A stretch of 64,000 bases of DNA, taken from assembly GCA_013368375.1 (NCBI GenBank), contig JAACJP010000003.1, positions 806,001 through 870,000 of the forward strand, read 5' to 3'. The position numbers were made by a program, and so were the translations under genes. This stretch comes from Tricholomella constricta. Its lineage: Eukaryota; Basidiomycota; Agaricomycetes; Agaricales; Lyophyllaceae. Of the stretch, positions 1 to 13,263 are shown piece by piece (position 1 is the stretch's first letter; each line of letters opens with the position of its first letter). The notes under the pieces are model-generated. The model was given only the letters and a program-made list of their open reading frames with translations. It ran no database searches and was not told the origin of the DNA.

Positions 1-631
1 GAAAGCTGCTAACCGTCAGTCGCCAATCGATCGCGGAGAGAAACTCTCGCTCTAGAATGTTGAGTTCGGTGACGGATATTCCGCCGACCTTGGCGTAGAG
101 GCTGTTGGTACAAAACGCGTCACAGAGACCTTTGCTAGAGACGGTGATAGATGCGATGATGAAGCGATGACAGGTGAGAGACGAGAGGGTGAACAAAGGC
201 ATGCGCGCGCAAATCTGATCGATGTAGTGTAGAGTGATCAGAAGACATGACTTCTGGAACGTAGAAAAGGGCTCAGCTACAGGAGATTGAGGGCGTGGGT
301 CGAAGAATACCCACCTCGACGTTTGTGAATTTGACAATACGTTTCAGATAGTCGAGAACAGTGATGCTAGGAGCCGATCGCGAATGGAAACGCGTGAGGC
401 TCTCGCTAATGTTACAGATAAGAAGGTTCAGAAAAAGCAACGAATGCAGTAACTCACGGAAGAAGAGGAATCTGATCATTATGTGCCATCAATCGGTCGA
501 GCATGTCGGCTGGAGTCTGTTGAGATGGGGATGGTGGATGAGGATGGAGGAGTACCTATGAGCTGGGCGAGCTGATCGATGAGGGCGTCCTCGAAGGCGG
601 CCGGCATTTCGACCCTTCCTGAGGATTCCAT
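1..631 (-). CDS. PHO80-type cyclin (partial, cut by window start)
   Basis: Minus-strand gene whose 3' end lies outside the window. Exons read by eye are about 556-631, 458-509, 315-405 and 1-253, split by short GT-AG introns. The product begins MESSGRVEMP and contains RFHSRSAP, VLDYLKRIVKF, YIDQIC, FIIASITVSSKGLCDAF and ELNILEREFL. That order (RFHSR, DYL-RI, YIDRIC, LIAA-TVASK, LN-LE-FL) is diagnostic of the PHO80/PCL cyclin-box family. Family members activate a Pho85-type CDK in phosphate signalling or cell-cycle control. The N-terminus is short, as in small Pho80-like cyclins. Which PCL subgroup it belongs to cannot be decided without the missing C-terminus. Confidence 0.85.
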
Positions 632-858
632 AGATCCATTGCACGTCGTAGCCGTGTTGGCTTTGCGGAGAAGACTTGGTCATTGTTCCGATAGAACAAA
701 TAGATCGCGAGACGGTACAGCATAACAGGACCAAATATTAGCCTCCTACGGGTCTGGAGCTGTACAGTTGATTGTCGGGGTCTGAACTCTAATAAGCCTC
801 GGCATCTGTGGTAAGTAGGAGATCGTCTCTTCGCCGTTCAACTTTCCTTTCCGACGCC

Positions 859-1521
859 ATGGCCCCAAAACTTGTACACATCCTCTCTCTTCTCCACCCC
901 TCCATCACTGATTCCCCCGTTCTCAGGACCCGAATGAAATCAAGATCATCTACCTGCGCGCGACAGGTGGTGAAGTTGGTGCTTCGTCTGCATTAGCTCC
1001 CAAAATCGGTCCCCTTGGTCTGGTGTGTGCCACTCAGTGGTTCTTTAGCCATTCTCCAATTTGCTTATTCTGGTATAGTCACCCAAAAAGGTCGGAGAAG
1101 ATATTGCCAAGGCCACCTCTGCATGGAAAGGTCTACGGGTGACCGTCCAGCTTACAATCCAAAACCGTCAAGCTGCTGTCTCCGTCGTTCCTTCCGCCTC
1201 CTCTCTCGTCATCCGTGCGCTCAAGGGTGCGTGACTCCCCTTGGCTGCTCCATATCCGTCTCATTTCCACCTTTGTTTCCAGAGCCCCCGCGTGATCGCA
1301 AGAAGGAGAAGAACATCAAGCACAACGGAAACGTGACGCTGGACGAGATTTTCGATATTGCACGGACAATGAAGGAAAAGTCGCTGGCGAAGGAGTTGTC
1401 GGGCTGCGTAAAGGAGATCTTGGGTACTGCTCAGAGCATCGGGTGCACAGTCGACGGCCAACCACCACACGACATCATCGACGGGATCAACTCTGGAGAC
1501 GTTGAGGTTCCTGATGAGTAG
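859..1521 (+). CDS. RPL12: 60S ribosomal protein L12 (uL11)
   Basis: Four exons at 859-873, 927-1022, 1079-1226 and 1283-1521 give a 165-residue protein, exactly the eukaryotic uL11 length. After MAPKL the second exon opens with [19 protein letters not shown], followed by APKIGPLGL and [12 protein letters not shown]; the last exon carries [15 protein letters not shown] and ends in [12 protein letters not shown]. uL11 sits at the base of the large-subunit stalk and helps form the GTPase-associated centre with the sarcin-ricin region. The 15-nt first exon is typical of intron-rich fungal ribosomal protein genes and would be missed by simple ORF calling. All splice junctions have GT-AG ends and keep the frame. 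Confidence 0.96.
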
Positions 1522-2388
1522 ACATGTCCTTTCATCTCACATTATCACCTTGCACTCGAAACATTGGAAACCCCCATGGAGACGATTCTTGTAAGCTCAC
1601 GGATACTCATTCGAGATCCAAGCCGGTCCTCAAATGACCTCCAGTCCATTGTAAACGACAATGTCATAAGCTCAGCCAGAAACAAGATCACCCATATCAG
1701 TTACGTTGTCCTCTGCAGTCCTGAGTTCTCAAGTATACCTGCGCACATGGCTGCTACTTATAGGTTCCTGCTTTTGGTTATCTTGTTACTGTTTCATCTT
1801 CATGGGCCTCGCATCAACTGCTCTTCCAGCCAACACCATTTCACCTCGTACATATTCCCCTTCGCACGGTGGCTGGACTTGTCATTATCGTCGTTAATGA
1901 TTGGAGGCAGGCAGGTCCATTCAAGTCCGGCGTTATTTGATTAAATCACGCCAGGTTATACTTAATAGTACCAGCAATCGATCGCCAAAAAAACGCTGGA
2001 CTCTTTAAACCGTGCCGTAGTGCACACTCGAGACGCCTCGAATCGTACCGGAGTGTACATCCAGAAAACTGAGACCAAGCAATCTGTGATGCAGTGGGTG
2101 TTAACAACCGCTGTCTCGCAGGCACGAGGTGACCTCTATGAGACCTGCAACAGGGTATATGGTGGTGTCAAGGACTAACGTGGCGCAAAAATGGCAAAGA
2201 ATCGGAAGGAGAGAATTGATTTTTTTTCTCATAAACACTGTTGTTGATCAGCATGAACCTGGCATTCTCCAGCTGTCAGCCCACTTCATGCATTTCATTT
2301 ACCATAGCCTGCTGATGTGTGCCTCGCGAACGTGGCGTCATCTCACCAATAGTCAATAATTTTTGGGGTGGACCTGACATCCACATTA
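1522..2388. other. intergenic, no gene recognised
   Basis: The stretch between the uL11 stop and the 3' end of the MED1-like gene holds only short low-quality ORFs (for example 1564-1944) without family motifs or believable exon structure. I see no RNA gene or repeat in it. Confidence 0.5.
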
Positions 2389-4837
2389 TTACAAGGACCC
2401 ATGTGCTTTCGCCCAAACTCGCCCAGACAACCCTAGCGTGCCTCCGCGACGACAAATTTCCTCCAAGACATCGGCTTCCAAATCAGATCCCATGGCCCCG
2501 TTGATTTCAATCACAATACCGCGTGGCCGACTTTCATCGTAGACCACGGCTATCTCGACCAACCCAGATATCGGTGGTCGCTCGGGAGATGTCATCACGA
2601 TTCTGGGTCGACGAGGCTGTATTTGTGGCAGCGATATCCCGTCGAGGTCAGACGCCTGGAACAGGGCGTCCGTCGCGATGTTCTGCGAGGGCAAGAACAC
2701 ATTGACAGGTATTTTTCGTGGTAGTAGATTGCCTGCTCATTGTCAGCAGAGAGAGTCAAAGTAATCTATGGAAACGAACCATTGAGAACGGCTTGAAGTT
2801 CCTCCTCCGTCGCTGGATTTTCTTGTGGTAACTCGTCTTTGCTGTTCTTCAGCCCTTCTGCAGTCCACTGGCATCCAGAAAGAATCTCATTGAGCCAGCA
2901 CTGCTCTCGTACAACCTGATAGAAGTGAATTACCATCACCAATACAGCATTAAAGGTGATCAATTCAGCTACTTGCCTCTAAAATACCCCACACTTCTTT
3001 CATGTTGTGTACGGGGACTTTCTCGAGCCGGAAGCCTGGCTCCTCTGGGGCAGTTAATCGCAGCTGTAAAGGTGGGTGCACAGAAGTCGGCGATGTCTAA
3101 AGTGGCCCAAGTCGATCAATTGTGAGCAGGAGGCAATGGGTACCGGGTGACACACATATAATGCGGTGTATCGTTCAGGAGATACCGAGGCTGCCGAGTT
3201 AAGCTTCAGAACGAATGGAATGAGCCTGGTCCACCACGATGGGAACATTGCACATACAAGGAGATCCACCCAGCTTCCTGTCCCAAACGACATCATCGTC
3301 ACCGGGTTCAAGGTATCGATTCCTCCAAGAGGATTGACAGCGAGTTCTATTTCCCTCATCCGTGACTGACTCATGACAATACCTGGATTTTTACAACCAT
3401 TGGTAAAATCGAGTATCCACGTGTATTGACCATCTGCTAATGGCTCATTGGATAGAGTCACAGAAGCAGGTATATCCACTGTTTTGGGAAACATATGCTC
3501 CAGATCTGAGCCTTGGGGTACAAGCGGGAACGTTGGACGCGCAGTGAATGTCGGCATGGCCATTGTCGCAGGGAAAACTTGGCCAGCATGAGCCGTGGTC
3601 AATGAAAGTGTCGCAACTACCATTCCCTGTAATATCGATGGCATTTTAGAGCGAAGTGAGATTAGAGGTATATCCAATTGAGGCAAGTTTGGGTCGTCCT
3701 GTACGGGAGCCGTGGGTTTTCTTAGAAGTGTGAGGTATGCAAGGGGGGAGAGGTGGACGAGAAAAGAGATCGAAGGCGAGGTTAGATAGGGAAGGGGCAG
3801 CGCATGAGAACGCAACAGAAAAATGTCAAGAGGGGCTTGACTAAGGGACAGGGACCTGTTAGAGTATGGATGAAACAAAAACATCATCTATCATCGCCGG
3901 TTCGTATAAGATATATGAGAGAGAGGCGTACGACGCAACGGCTTCTGCCTCATTCTTCGCGAAAGCCTCAAGAATAGGACACAGCTCATCAAGGTCGACA
4001 AACCACTTTAGTCCACCGTCTTTTGTCCTTGCGGCCAATCTATCAAGCATGACCAAGTACTGTAATTGCTCCAATATGATCACCCCGAGGCTGGCTGCCA
4101 CTTCTAGATTTCGGACGTCCTCCGGCTTTTGCACCTCGACGCAGAAGTTTTCGATGCTGGCACGTAAGAATGCATCCAACGATATCGATCCTCCACTATT
4201 TGACGTTGACCCTTCGGAGTTTGTGATCGCGTACGAAGTCTTGACACTCGAAACGGTCATCCTAGGTTTGAGGGGATCTACCCTGTCGACGGAAAAGTCG
4301 ACATCGACAACAAGTACCTTCCCTCCTAGGACAACACTGATACCTCCTTCGCGTCCATCGTCCTTGAACGTTTCCATTCCTGCGGAGGTTCCCCATGTTT
4401 CTAGGCGAGATATGCACCAGTCTACTATGGCCGCTGGGTCCAGTGGTATGTCTTCGCCATAGTTAGAACCAGAGCGTGTCCTGAGAGCGTCGATGATTTG
4501 GTGTATACTTCGATCGGACTACTGAACCTTCTGAGTGAGATGGGACTCGAAACTATGACAACAAGGATCTGACTTGGTGCAGTGTGTGGTCTATTGAAGA
4601 GTGTTGACGGAGAAGAGAGACCAGTTTGGGGTTGGACAAGGACGTTGATGAGTATGTATTAAGTGAGTGAGCAAGTTGATCAGCAGTGTTGATAAGTTCT
4701 TGCAAACGCGAACAAGACTGCTCCGTAGAAGAGGCAAACGGATGTGATGCGTTGGGGGAAACGATATCATGCTTTTGAAACTCTTGAATGGTCGAGAGCA
4801 GCGTTGGTGGTGGTGAGTTCATGGCATCAGTTGTCAT
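2389..4837 (-). CDS. MED1: Mediator complex subunit 1 (MED1-like)
   Basis: A multi-exon minus-strand gene. The first exon starts MTTDAMNSPPPTLLSTIQEF near 4837 and runs as a helical N-terminus. After an intron comes DIPLDPAAIVDWC, ISRLETWGTSAGMETF, then GGKVLVVDVDFSVDR, a beta pair typical of the fungal Med1 domain. Further on are SPSISFLVHLSPLAYLTLLR, the block best conserved in fungal Med1, and a C-terminal exon with IAVVYDESRPRGIVIEI. MED1 belongs to the Mediator middle module and links activators to RNA polymerase II. The final exon ends with a stop at 2389. Internal splice sites were not all fixed. Fungal Med1 is weakly conserved, so the family call rests on these blocks and on overall order. 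Confidence 0.75.
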
Positions 4838-4928
4838 AAAAGTACAACAATAAAAAATACCATAAATTTATAACTAACGAACAGGCCATATGTAAGACAT
4901 CGTTCGTAAATACGAGATACATAGATGC

Positions 4929-7900
4929 CTAAGTCGGAGGCCAACTAGAGCTCTGGGCTGCCCCCTCCCCTAACGTCTCCCAGACGAGCTGCTGCCAATC
5001 CCAAACGAGGACAGAAAGGTTGTGCCATATGTGCCGTGAAAAGGCCTTCCAGCCCTCACGATGAAAAATATCGGGAATAGAAAACCAAGACGGTCCAGAA
5101 GACGAAAGCATGGAAAGACGGAGGGTATCAGGTCTAGAGGTATATAGATGCATTTCTGGGTAAAATGGATCATAGTATGTCGTGAGGAAAAGGTCTTTCG
5201 CTCGCATGACCGTGACACTGACAAAAACGTCATTCTAGAGTCAACAGACAGGGAAAGAAAAGCTGACATACCGATACATAATGAAAATAAGGAACAATTG
5301 CGCAGTCAAGAGACCCCCCCACAAAATCCAAGAGCTTGTCCAACGACGATCAATTGTTGTAGATATCTGATGAAACTCAGATAAGCAACCGACAACAGCG
5401 ATGCGTAACGTAGACACTCACAAATGACCCGCTCATCTTCATACTTGCTCGCAAAGGTTCCAATTTACTCATAAGGTCATTATTATTTGAAGATAACGCC
5501 TGACCCATGTGCGCCCTTGCTGCCCGCGCCGTTTTGGATGCATCTTGAAGTTCCTTGAGCCGACCGTGATCGATCCAGGCACCTCCATTCGCCCTAGAAC
5601 ACACATTCGTTAATTGTGGAAACGAGGGACAGGAATACAGTAATCAATACCTGTCCATAGCATCCAGGCCATTTGCCAGGTCGGCGAGGCCTTCACGGAC
5701 ACGTACCAAAGCTTCATTACGGTCCAGTGCAATAGAAGGCTCATCAACGTTACTGTCGAGTTTCGGAGAAGGTTCGTCACTACCGTCCACCTCCCGGCCC
5801 ATCGCATCGACTATGCGAATACCACCCTTACTCCTTGGAGTGCCGTTGACTGCCCTGGGCTTAGCTTCTTCTTTGACGACTTCCCTGCCAAACGCATCTA
5901 GAACACGGATGCCATGGGATTTTTGCGACGGGCTCTGAAAGTGCCTAGAGGTTGGAGATATAGGAGTAGACGGTTCCGGCGTGCATGTCCGAGGAGGGAT
6001 TTCGGTCTTTTCAGTTTTACCAGACCTCGAAGAAGAACCTTCTTCGCTGACCGAGACATCATCCGTCCGCGTCGAGGCAATTGTAACATTCTCTAGTGGC
6101 TCTCCTTGAGTGTCAAAACGAACCTTCAGGATGCTTTTCCTTGCGGCAGGTGTCGCCATCCATGCTCCAGGCGGGCCTGGCGTCTGCGCAGGCAACGACG
6201 ATGCCCGTGATAGCGATGCGACAGGCGTAGCAAGCCCACTATCCAAGTCGTCGTCAGTGTCCCCTGAGAGTGAGTGAGCTCGTGTGGGCGATTCCCGAGG
6301 TGGAGGCGGCCCAGGCGTGGATGCCCATGCACCAGGCGGTCTCGGGGTCTTCAGCGAGCTTAAATTGACACCCAATTCGCGAATGGGCGTCCATGGGCGA
6401 CTGTTCGCTTGTTCATTACTCATTTCTCTGAATGAAGAAGAGGACACTTCGGGATTGCGCCGTGGAGGTGGTGCCGGGGTGGACGCCCATGCGCCAGGGG
6501 GGCGAGGAGTCTTCATCGCTGTCAAATTGGGCCGCAAGTCGCGCATGGGCGTCTGCGCAGCTTCATCATCCGTGTCGTCTTCGGAGGTCGGCGGCCCAGG
6601 CAGCTCGGGCAAGTTTTTGGGTGGAGAAGGTGTTTGGAACTCAAGTTTCGAAGTACTGAAGGAAGGACGCCGCGGAGGAGTCGCAAGGAAAGAGTCAAGT
6701 GCAGGGTGTGAACGATGTGGGGATGATTGTGTCTGAGGGGATGCGGGTGGTGACAACTCTTGAAGTAGATTATGATCGGCGGTCTGATTTAGGGCCGCTG
6801 ATGCGGTAGTAGTATCAGCAGAGCGGAGTGCCTTCTGGAGGCGACTTTCATCATGAGTGGCTCTAGTTTGTCTGGGAGAATGCGAGGGGGATCGTATTGG
6901 AGTATGTTCAGGAGTCTCGGGAGCGGGAGGTAGAATAGTTCTCATCGTGGGAGTCCGCTCCGGTGAAAGGTCTCCAGCTTCAACCTGTTCGTGGTCTGGA
7001 ATCCTATTACTTAGCGATTGCACCAAACATGAGAGGAAAGGTTTACCGATGTTCTCCTCCTGTAGGCGGCTGGTATTTGTGTATGTAATCGAAAGACCCC
7101 CTTCAGAGTAAGACTCTGGGGGTTCGAGATTGATGGTCGGGGCTAAATCACCTTGTGTATTGGGATGGGAGTAAAGCTTAGGCTTCTTCGGTGATTCAAG
7201 AGGATTACTACTGGGCCTGACAGCGCCTGAGCTTCTGCTGACTGGTCTTCCTGTTGGCGATGGGGATGAAGGAGCCACTCTATGCGACGGTGATGGCCTC
7301 TCGGGGGTTTCTTTATCTAGTTCAATGGGAGGCAGAGGGGTACGGTTCCTTACAAAGGAATAACCACCCGGACCTGATTTGGACGCGGGCACAGGAGCTT
7401 GCGACATGGAAAGCGCAGAGTCTTTAGATGCATGGCTTCGATCATACTCCTTGCCTTTTCCTTTGGCACTCGCTGTGGGAGCCAAGGGGGGTTGTGTTCG
7501 AGAAGTGGACGACTTGTGTCGTGAGAAAGGGGGAGAGAGGGATCTGTCGTGATGAGCGGAGAAAGAGCTGGCACTGGGCTTACTCAGAGGTAGAGGCGAA
7601 GCTACCCGAGCTGGCGTAGTTGCATTATTTTCAGTCCGGCTACCACCAACGAGAAGAGAAGCCGACTGAGCGCTGAATTGCCCGCGATGGACAGGCGACT
7701 CCCCCCTTTTCGTCCCTGGAGTCTTTAGACTCTCTGCGCGTATGCGGCCATCCTGCGGACGAGGTAACGGAGAATGCGGCGGGAGACCGCTGTGTTGAGT
7801 CCATTTAGGTCGGGGTGCGTTCCAATTGCGCTCTCTCTCGAGAACAATTTCTTCTTCTTCTGAGTCATCTTTTCCATGATGACTGCCATTCAAGGAGACA

Positions 7901-9833
7901 GCGGGTGAACTCGCGCGCGAAGAGTTTGTGAGTGAGTGGTGGCGCTGGAGATGGCGAGCTGGAGACAGCCGTCCGGGAGAATCAAGTTGAATGAGGCTCC
8001 GTGTTCGAGTACGTTCCATCGCATTTGGCGAACGAAGGCCAAGACTTGATGTTGGACGAGATGATTTTGGATACGGTTTGTTCCAATCCCGCTCGCGCTC
8101 GATATTACGCTCCCTTTCCAATTCAGCAAGCCTTTCCCGATCTGTGGGACAAATTCAGTTCATATATCATTAGAGACGACAAGTTGAACGTGACTGACAC
8201 TCAGCTTGCGAACTTAAAGAGCTCTCTTTCGAGGAATTACCATCGAAACTGCGCAAAGAGGCGCTACTTCCTCGACGAGAAAGTGATCCTGACGGTACTG
8301 TATTGTTCATGGGTGACCCGCTCCTGGTAAAACGCTGATCGGAAGGTTTGCGAGCCAAGTCTGGAGTGTGAGCGCGAGCTTTGGCCTTGGGTTTGTTCCA
8401 TTCTTTCTCACGTTCACGGAGTCGATCTGGATCGTCGGGGTGTCGCGCACTGCCTAAAGCGGAACTCGAGCTGCTTGTGCGCGATGCTGTTAGGCAGACC
8501 ACGCATCAATGATGGCAGCAAATTCGATTGAACCTGTTACGCACTTGAACGAAGTTCTTCGATTCCTCTCCGAGTTTGGATAGATTCTTGTAGCCCCTCG
8601 AATGATTGTGATTTTTTATGTGACAGCGACGACTCTGAGCGCCTCTGCGTTTGTCGCTGTGACGGATATTGATGTGTCTCTGCAACAACTGATTGAGAAG
8701 GAGGGAAGGAAACTGCCAGGAAAATTATGAGGAGCAGCTACGGTGATTAAGAAAGGCTTACCTGGACGCTGTCTGGAATCTGCCTCATAACTATCAAATC
8801 CCTCGAAGGCGCGCTGCATTTCAGAGTCGTGTTCCATAAGATCTTTTCGGCGTGATAATGAGCTGTGTATCCTTGAACGCCAGAGAACGCTACGTACTGG
8901 ATTGGAATGGATACTGGGAGTTCAAGGACATGCGGAGAGACTGTTGGGGTGTACTGGTAGCTGCGGGGGGCGTGGTCGTGTTCGGATCTATATCTCGTAA
9001 GAAGGTGGTCGTGTCGCTCTCGTCGTCCGGTACAGAATCTACATCTAGATATGAAAGTTCAGCATTAGGTGGACGATAGATATTTCTCATACATTGATAC
9101 AAGGAGTCGGAAAGGTTCAAGTCCTTGAGTTGAGTATGAGAGTTCGTAAGGCGTTCGCGTAAAATATCGAATGTGGCGGCCTGGGATGACTTGAATGAGG
9201 CCTCAGAACGTTGCGAAGATTCTAGGTCATTTGTTAACACGGCACCACCAGGACACAGAATCACGCACTGGAAGGATTCTCAAATTCCTCATCACTTAAG
9301 CTCTTTCGGTTTGCTTTATATTTCGCCCTCTCCCGCTCTACCCTTGGACAAGCTTCAACCTCACTCGCGTCGATGCTATTCCGTCGCGGTGTACTTTTCT
9401 CCTTCTGCGGCGTATTCCCTGGATCACGAAGTGCCCGAGAGAATATATCCTTCAGGCTTTCTCTCGCAAAGCTAGAGGTGCTTTGGGCTATACCAGTCGG
9501 AGGGTCGAAGTCGGATTCGTTGTCGGAAGAGTGGGACGGAGGTTGTGGCATCGGAATTGATTTAGACGAAGCGGGAGTGCGAGCCAACAGCGCTCGCAAA
9601 CGAGCAGCAGGGGTTTCCATGGGCACTGTAAGTGATACAGTAGAAGTCATCTTCGGTGTAGGTTGCTCCTCATCGTCGCGGTCGTTAGCGTCCAAATCCT
9701 CCGTGAGATCAGCAGCCGAAGGGTCAATATCTGACAAGCCGTCGCGCGATGGGCCAGCTACGGAGACTTCATGAGCGTTTGCGTTGCGGGAGAGTCTGAG
9801 GCGCGGGATGGGCAGCATTAACGGGCTCTCCAT
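4929..9833 (-). CDS. Large disordered protein with C-terminal membrane anchor
   Basis: Exons from 9833 to 4929 join into a protein of more than 1,200 residues that I cannot assign to a named family. It is Ser/Pro/Arg-rich. Three W-N-x-P modules (EWNKPK, DWNKPYPK, NWNAPRPKW) follow acidic/basic coiled stretches. Three repeats of the type TPRPPGAWASTP follow, the last running into KSILKVRFD, and then two IRxxDAxGREV units (IRVLDAFGREV, IRIVDAMGREV). The exon at 5377-5604 is helical (GRLKELQDASKTARAA), and a single hydrophobic segment, ILWGGLLTAQLFLIFIMYR, lies about 90 residues before the stop. KVRF fits the PP1-docking RVxF pattern. A tail-proximal membrane span plus PP1 docking would suit a nuclear-envelope or spindle-pole protein, but that is inference. 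Confidence 0.7.
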
Positions 9834-10013
9834 TTCGCCACAACGCCGTCAAGGACAACACAACATACACATTAAACGGTAGGATGTCACGTGATCTCTC
9901 AATTAATTGCCTCTGCGGCTCAGAAGACTTTCGAGTCGTGAACGCGTGAACGATCGAACCGCTGCACTTGACCTATTGTATTCATATACACAATACAATT
10001 ATATAATACGACA

Positions 10014-11173
10014 CTAAAAACCACCAACGTACTGCCTAATGAGTCCTTCCCAACAGTCTCCCATCTGCATATGCTCTCCGACGCAAGCAGCAAACACGAC
10101 ACCGCCTCTCTCATCCAATTTCCGTAAACCAATCCAATCTTCGCGGTACAACGGCTGGAGAGGCATGGGAATGAGCACCTTGTCATGGAAGGTCGGTACC
10201 TCATGTTGATCAATGAAGTGGGATATGGAAGGCTCGGCCTCAGAGCCAAACCAAGCGCTCTCTTTTGGCACGACTGTCTTATCCTCCGTAAACAGAACAA
10301 GAACGAGTTTGTTCAGGGAAGCTAGATTCTGTGCGTATGACTGGTTTCGAGATTCTGGAATCTCATTGTTGATGGACGTGAGGAAATGATTGGCTTCGAG
10401 GTACACATCCATGCTTGTTGGATCTCGGAAATATTGGGCCTGAAGTAGTCGAAATTAGCAGCCAATGGAGAGAATCTTAAGATATACAAACTTGGACAAG
10501 ATTCTCCTGCGCCCAGTGACTGTAAACAGCACCTTTGGTGGCACGACGTGCGACTTGGCAGAGGAAGTCGTACGGTCGACAAGCAGGTATGTCAGAAATA
10601 CCCATATGCTGAGAGCCAAATGTGATGAGGTTGTATATGGGAGGCGAGTTATATCGTTCCACGTAGGCGCGGAGGAATTGGCCGCCTGATGAATGCTTTA
10701 GTCAAAGGGCGAAGTCTTGAAGCGGCAAATGGAACCTTGAGATAACCCGATGGCGTCGAACCCGTCTTTAAGTTCAGGAATGGCAGATAGCTGGCCTGCT
10801 ACTAGCTCAATCTGGCTGTCCACGTTTCCATACTGCCACAACGTGAATTCAAGCACAATGATAATGGAGATTCACGCACAAATCCAGCTTGCCTGTCCTT
10901 ATTCAGGTCCTCTTCTATATAGATTGAATGGACGAATATTCCTGGATAAATGTCTTTGATTAGAGACGCGAATTCAAGCATGCCCGGCGAAGAATGGGAG
11001 TCTCCTATGAATCAAGGAGTCAGTTGAATGCATTTCAGGATGAGCTTCAATGTAGAATGACCTAGGCCGTGCCAAAGGACAAGGGGTCTTCGTCCCTTGG
11101 TGGGGAACGCACTGACGTGATAGACATAGAGCGCAGAAAAGGAAGTGATCAAGGACCAGAATCTCAACTTCAT
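10014..11173 (-). CDS. PPT1: Palmitoyl-protein thioesterase 1
   Basis: The gene starts at 11173 with MKLRFWSLITSFSALYVYHV, a hydrophobic signal peptide, followed by RRPLVLWHGLG, the oxyanion-side block of the PPT1 alpha/beta hydrolase. The nucleophile motif is FDAIGLSQGG (about 10730-10760). Later exons contain YNLITFGSQHMGISD and PACRPYDFLC; the last exon has the acid and base region LVLFTEDKTVVP, SAWFGSEAEP and AACVGEHMQMGDCW, giving an Asp/His pair. PPT1 removes palmitate from cysteines of proteins in lysosomes or vacuoles. Length and motif order match the family. Introns are short, and the reading frame is open through all exons. Confidence 0.9.
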
Positions 11174-13263
11174 CGTCCGAAGTCGAAACTCAGGACGACG
11201 CGACGAAAGTTAAATCTACGGCAACTCCCGGCCCAGTTACATTAATTACAAGCCACGGCCTATATAAGCAAAAGTCCCTCTTTACTTCCGTCCGAGGCTC
11301 GCTTTACAGAATTTCATGAGGTACACAATTAGTTCTCACCTGTACTCAAAGTATTCGCCATCCCGCTCGTTTGTGCCTGTCAACATGGCCTCGACGAGCT
11401 CGTCGACTTGGCACCACCTATGAAGAGAAGACTCGGCCAATTAGCACATTGTGCATCCGTCTCGTCAGTCTCGATGTCACTTTGCTACCCAGGGTTTTCG
11501 TGGACTCTGAAAAGAAACACTGAATTCATATGCACAAGTACGATGTGTTGTTGGAACATTTGCATTTTATTCAAATTCTATTTGTTGTGCCGGACTATCG
11601 CGGACTCAGCCGCTGCTTCATACTAGCAGTGCATTGACTCACCACAGTTCCTTAGCCATCGCCATATTATTTCTTGGAACTTCAGAACCTGAGTCGCACT
11701 CTAAACTTTGGTTGCCTTCGCCTTGATTACTCGTGCATCATGACTTGTTCACTATAGGGTGTGTACGCTACAAACTCGCATGATCCGGGCCGTCGGGGGT
11801 GTCGACATGGCCCGTCGATCCGACCAATCGTAATCCCAGCGGGTGCAGGAACGGAGTGCAAAGGGCCCCTTTCTAGTATACTGGTTTGTATCGACTTTGT
11901 AACGACCGACATGGGCGCAGCCCGTCACGTAGGTTGGCCAATAATAATACGGATGCCAAAAAAAACCCCCGCAATGAACGGGAAAAAGCCAAGATGGCTT
12001 TTAATGATCTGACGATAATAAAAGCGGCGGTTGAAAAGAGCCGTTGTTTTAGCTGTATAACAATTGGCACGAAACGAGGTCAGCAGGAACGGTGCGCCAC
12101 CAAAAATTCCTGAGCGCACGATGGTATAATTGAACAGCGCCTTCGCGGGATTTCCGAAAAGAGCCTTACCTAGCAAGCTAAAATTCGACATCGATAGTTC
12201 CTGGATGACAAGGGCTACGCGCCTCAGCTTCTTGACAATGCGTGGGGTTATATCTAGGCTTTACGCGCGTACGTTGACTGTCATGTCACCTTGCATACCA
12301 TATTTAGAACACTATATGCTGGCATATGACTTTGATAACCAGGCCTTGGAGCTCTGTCAGAATCCTGTCACGTCCTGCAGCTCGCCACAAGTTCCATCTA
12401 TTATCTAACGATCATGGGCGGTTCTGCGGACGGATCCAGTTGCACTTGTCAATGGATCGTGAAAACTGTCTGGATCGGGTCTTAGGAAACCCAAGTTCGA
12501 GGCAACCTCACACGAGGCATGCAAAGGCCAGCATGGTCCGCAACCGATCATGCCATAAGTATTGGGTACCGGTGTTGAAACAAGATTTCCTGAAAATTTG
12601 CCGGCAATTGACCAGGCATACCAATTTTTGTCCCACTCTTTCCCTGGCTTCAACGCTGCACTCACGACGCATTCGTCCTTTATCAGTCATGCTTCACCGT
12701 ATTTCTCCCCACTGTAATTTCCCACTTTCGCGCGCCGGATTAAAGCGTCCCACAATGTCCGTTCGACGTCCATGTGGTCGTCTTTGTACCATGTGGGTGC
12801 GTGGTGGTGTTTTCCCAATTTGTTAACACCTACAGAATTGATGTTACTCGGCAGAGCTCTAAAGTCGCGCCAGGTCGCCCACTGAACCAACACCATACCA
12901 CTGGGCCATAGGGCAAAAGAGCGCCTCTCATTTTTTTGAACGGTGTCTCAGCGGAAGGAAAGATGGATGAAGTCCATGGGGATGAGGCACTGGTGCTCCA
13001 TGGATCAATTCAATTCTGCTTACCAGGCAGATCATGAAGATGCCAACCACTCAAATGGACAACCGGGCTCCAGGAACGCCCACCACGGGCGCAAGGTTCG
13101 GCGGTTCCCCAGCACATGATATCGGAACCACCCTATCGCGCATCAGGCTGGGAGAACGGCTCATTAAAATGAGATTCGATTTGCTTTTTTCGGTTCAGTG
13201 GTTCTTTCGTGCCATCATTCTCCTCCACCCTTTGGAACCTCTAGCCCGTAGAGCCTCTTTCAA
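11174..13263. other. About 2.1-kb gene-poor interval
   Basis: No ORF in this interval shows family motifs or convincing exons. A TATATAAG box stands on the plus strand near 11261, with an ATG at about 11385 that opens only a 12-codon frame. The 11,900-12,200 part is A-rich with short runs. It may hold the 5' regions of the flanking genes, a non-coding transcript or decayed DNA; I cannot decide. Confidence 0.4.

Noticed and set aside
3866..4462. 198-codon plus-strand ORF
   Set aside because: It lies opposite the MED1-like exon, which carries the conserved blocks; this frame is Ser/Thr-rich shadow.
12326..12826. 166-codon plus-strand ORF as a gene
   Set aside because: Composition is Arg/His/Cys-rich and irregular, no family motif, and no exon support nearby.
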